A stretch of 64,000 nucleotides of DNA from Ignavibacteria bacterium (lineage in GTDB: Bacteria > Bacteroidota > Ignavibacteria > Ignavibacteriales > Melioribacteraceae): NCBI GenBank assembly GCA_009773205.1, contig WPAE01000003.1:62001-126000 (forward strand), in the 5' to 3' direction. Made by a program: the position numbers and the translations under genes. Below the pieces are notes generated by a model, which saw nothing but the letters and a program-made list of their open reading frames with translations, did not search any database and was not told the DNA's origin. Numbering within the stretch: the first letter of the stretch is position 1; each line of letters begins with the position of its first letter. This document shows, in pieces, positions 63,276-64,000 of this stretch.

Positions 63276-64000
63276 TTATTTTATGAGAAGCATTTTACGT
63301 GAGAGTTTGAAGTTAGGCGTTTTTAGATGATACAAATAAACGCCGCTAGAAATATTTGAAGCATTGAATTTCACATGATACTTGCCGGCTGTAAGTTCTT
63401 CGTTTACAAGCAGCGCTATTCTTTCTCCGAGTATGTTAATTATTTCGAGTGTTACTTCTGTTCTTTCGGGTATGGAGAATTTAATTGATGTAGTTGGGTT
63501 AAATGGATTTGGATAATTCTGTTCTAATGAATACTTAGATGGAACTTCTTCTTCTCTTTTAATATCTGTTGTTACATCATAGATTTTTGTTGGAGCAATT
63601 TGCGAATTTCCAACATTATCACTTGCAAGAACATAGAACTTATATGCGGAGTTTATTTGAACCGGAATGTTAACTGGAGATTTATCAGTAATAGCTGCTA
63701 CAGAAAATGGCCCATCTCCCATAGCCATATAAATAACAACATTTTTAATTCCCGCACCATTGCCGTCACTTCCTGTCCAATTTACAGCAACTTCATTCTT
63801 GCCTGCTACTTTTGTTATTGAAGAAATACTCGAAGTAGGTTTGTCAAAATCAAGGGTGTTGATCGCAATGTTTGTAGTTATCGGTTTATTAATATCGAAA
63901 GTAATATCTGCCTTATTTTTAATCTCTGTTCCGGTGGGAAGATTTGGCTTCAGATTAACAGTAAACTTAACCCAGCCTTCTCCTTCCGGCGGTTTTACGT
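63276..64000 (-). CDS. Type IX-secreted surface protein, C-terminal part; 5' end outside window
   Basis: The minus-strand frame is open from the stop at 63276 to the window edge (about 241 codons seen); the ATG at 63728 is internal. The visible part begins with KNKADITFDINKPI then NIAINTLD, as in DUF11-like repeat proteins, continues with a fibronectin-type segment (SAYKFYVLASDNVGN) and ends with a type A sorting domain (YSLEQNYPNPFNPTTSIKFS ... SGVYLYHL ... KMLLIK). It is a cargo of the PorU/PorV system encoded at the other end of the window. Confidence 0.88.
   Translation of the reverse strand, partial: VKPPEGEGWVKFTVNLKPNLPTGTEIKNKADITFDINKPITTNIAINTLDFDKPTSSISSITKVAGKNEVAVNWTGSDGNGAGIKNVVIYMAMGDGPFSVAAITDKSPVNIPVQINSAYKFYVLASDNVGNSQIAPTKIYDVTTDIKREEEVPSKYSLEQNYPNPFNPTTSIKFSIPERTEVTLEIINILGERIALLVNEELTAGKYHVKFNASNISSGVYLYHLKTPNFKLSRKMLLIK

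Noticed and set aside
1-64000. tRNA, rRNA, CRISPR arrays, replication origin, phage genes
   Set aside because: Gaps were read for cloverleaf ends, CRISPR-like repeat spacing, DnaA boxes in clusters and phage proteins; nothing convincing was found.

Overview
The window is AT-rich bacterial DNA, most probably from the Ignavibacteria or a close relative in the Bacteroidota/Chlorobi group. The evidence: a type IX secretion pair (porU, porV) and proteins with type A C-terminal sorting domains; a fused FeoA-FeoB; a short primary sigma factor without region 1.1; a histone H1-like small protein; and several promoters of the Bacteroidetes type (TTG, 20-21 bases, TANNTTTG). No rRNA, tRNA, CRISPR array or transposase gene was seen.

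Layout. 0-11.4 kb (+): cell-envelope genes: porU (cut by the window edge), porV, a secreted M6-protease homologue that has lost its HExxH motif, a peptidase/propeller/outer-membrane-barrel protein and a small membrane protein. 11.4-15.1 kb: der and dsbD, with two copies of a TTAA-ended repeat around dsbD, one of them interrupted by a second repeat family. 15.2-19.9 kb (-): iron/stress block of hemerythrin (RIC-like) protein, LuxR-type regulator, small CxxC protein, remnant of an OprB-type porin, feoAB and a FeoB-associated Cys-rich protein. Two promoters in this block share the same upstream sequence. 20.1-27.2 kb (-): complete trpEGDCFBA operon with a trp leader peptide (three consecutive Trp codons) and a classic attenuator; a decayed 5' copy of trpA interrupted by a repeat lies between trpB and trpA. 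27.4-33.4 kb: cysteine synthase, rpoD, an ECF sigma factor, TPR protein, universal stress protein, cNMP-binding protein and hisA. 33.5-52.4 kb: mostly housekeeping and transport genes (Fe-S oxidoreductase, CapA-like protein, two MFS transporters, dus, apt, HicBA, rsmI, lysine aminotransferase, pdxJ, OPT transporter, pepD, M29 aminopeptidase). 52.5-55.5 kb: a run of small gene units (RHH/RelE, SRPBCC, MazEF, a secreted protein) separated by attC-like sequences; this looks like an integron cassette array without a visible integrase. 55.9-62.7 kb: pcrA, a PPi-type phosphofructokinase, and an operon of a COG2403 P-loop protein, carbamate kinase and ornithine carbamoyltransferase. The window ends inside another type IX-sorted protein.

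The points most worth a second look are the attC-like cassette array, the inactive M6 homologue directly behind porU-porV, the paired promoters of the hemerythrin/Feo block, the trp attenuator, two TTAA-flanked MITE-like families, and the COG2403-carbamate kinase-OTCase operon. All assignments come from reading the sequence; no database search was possible.
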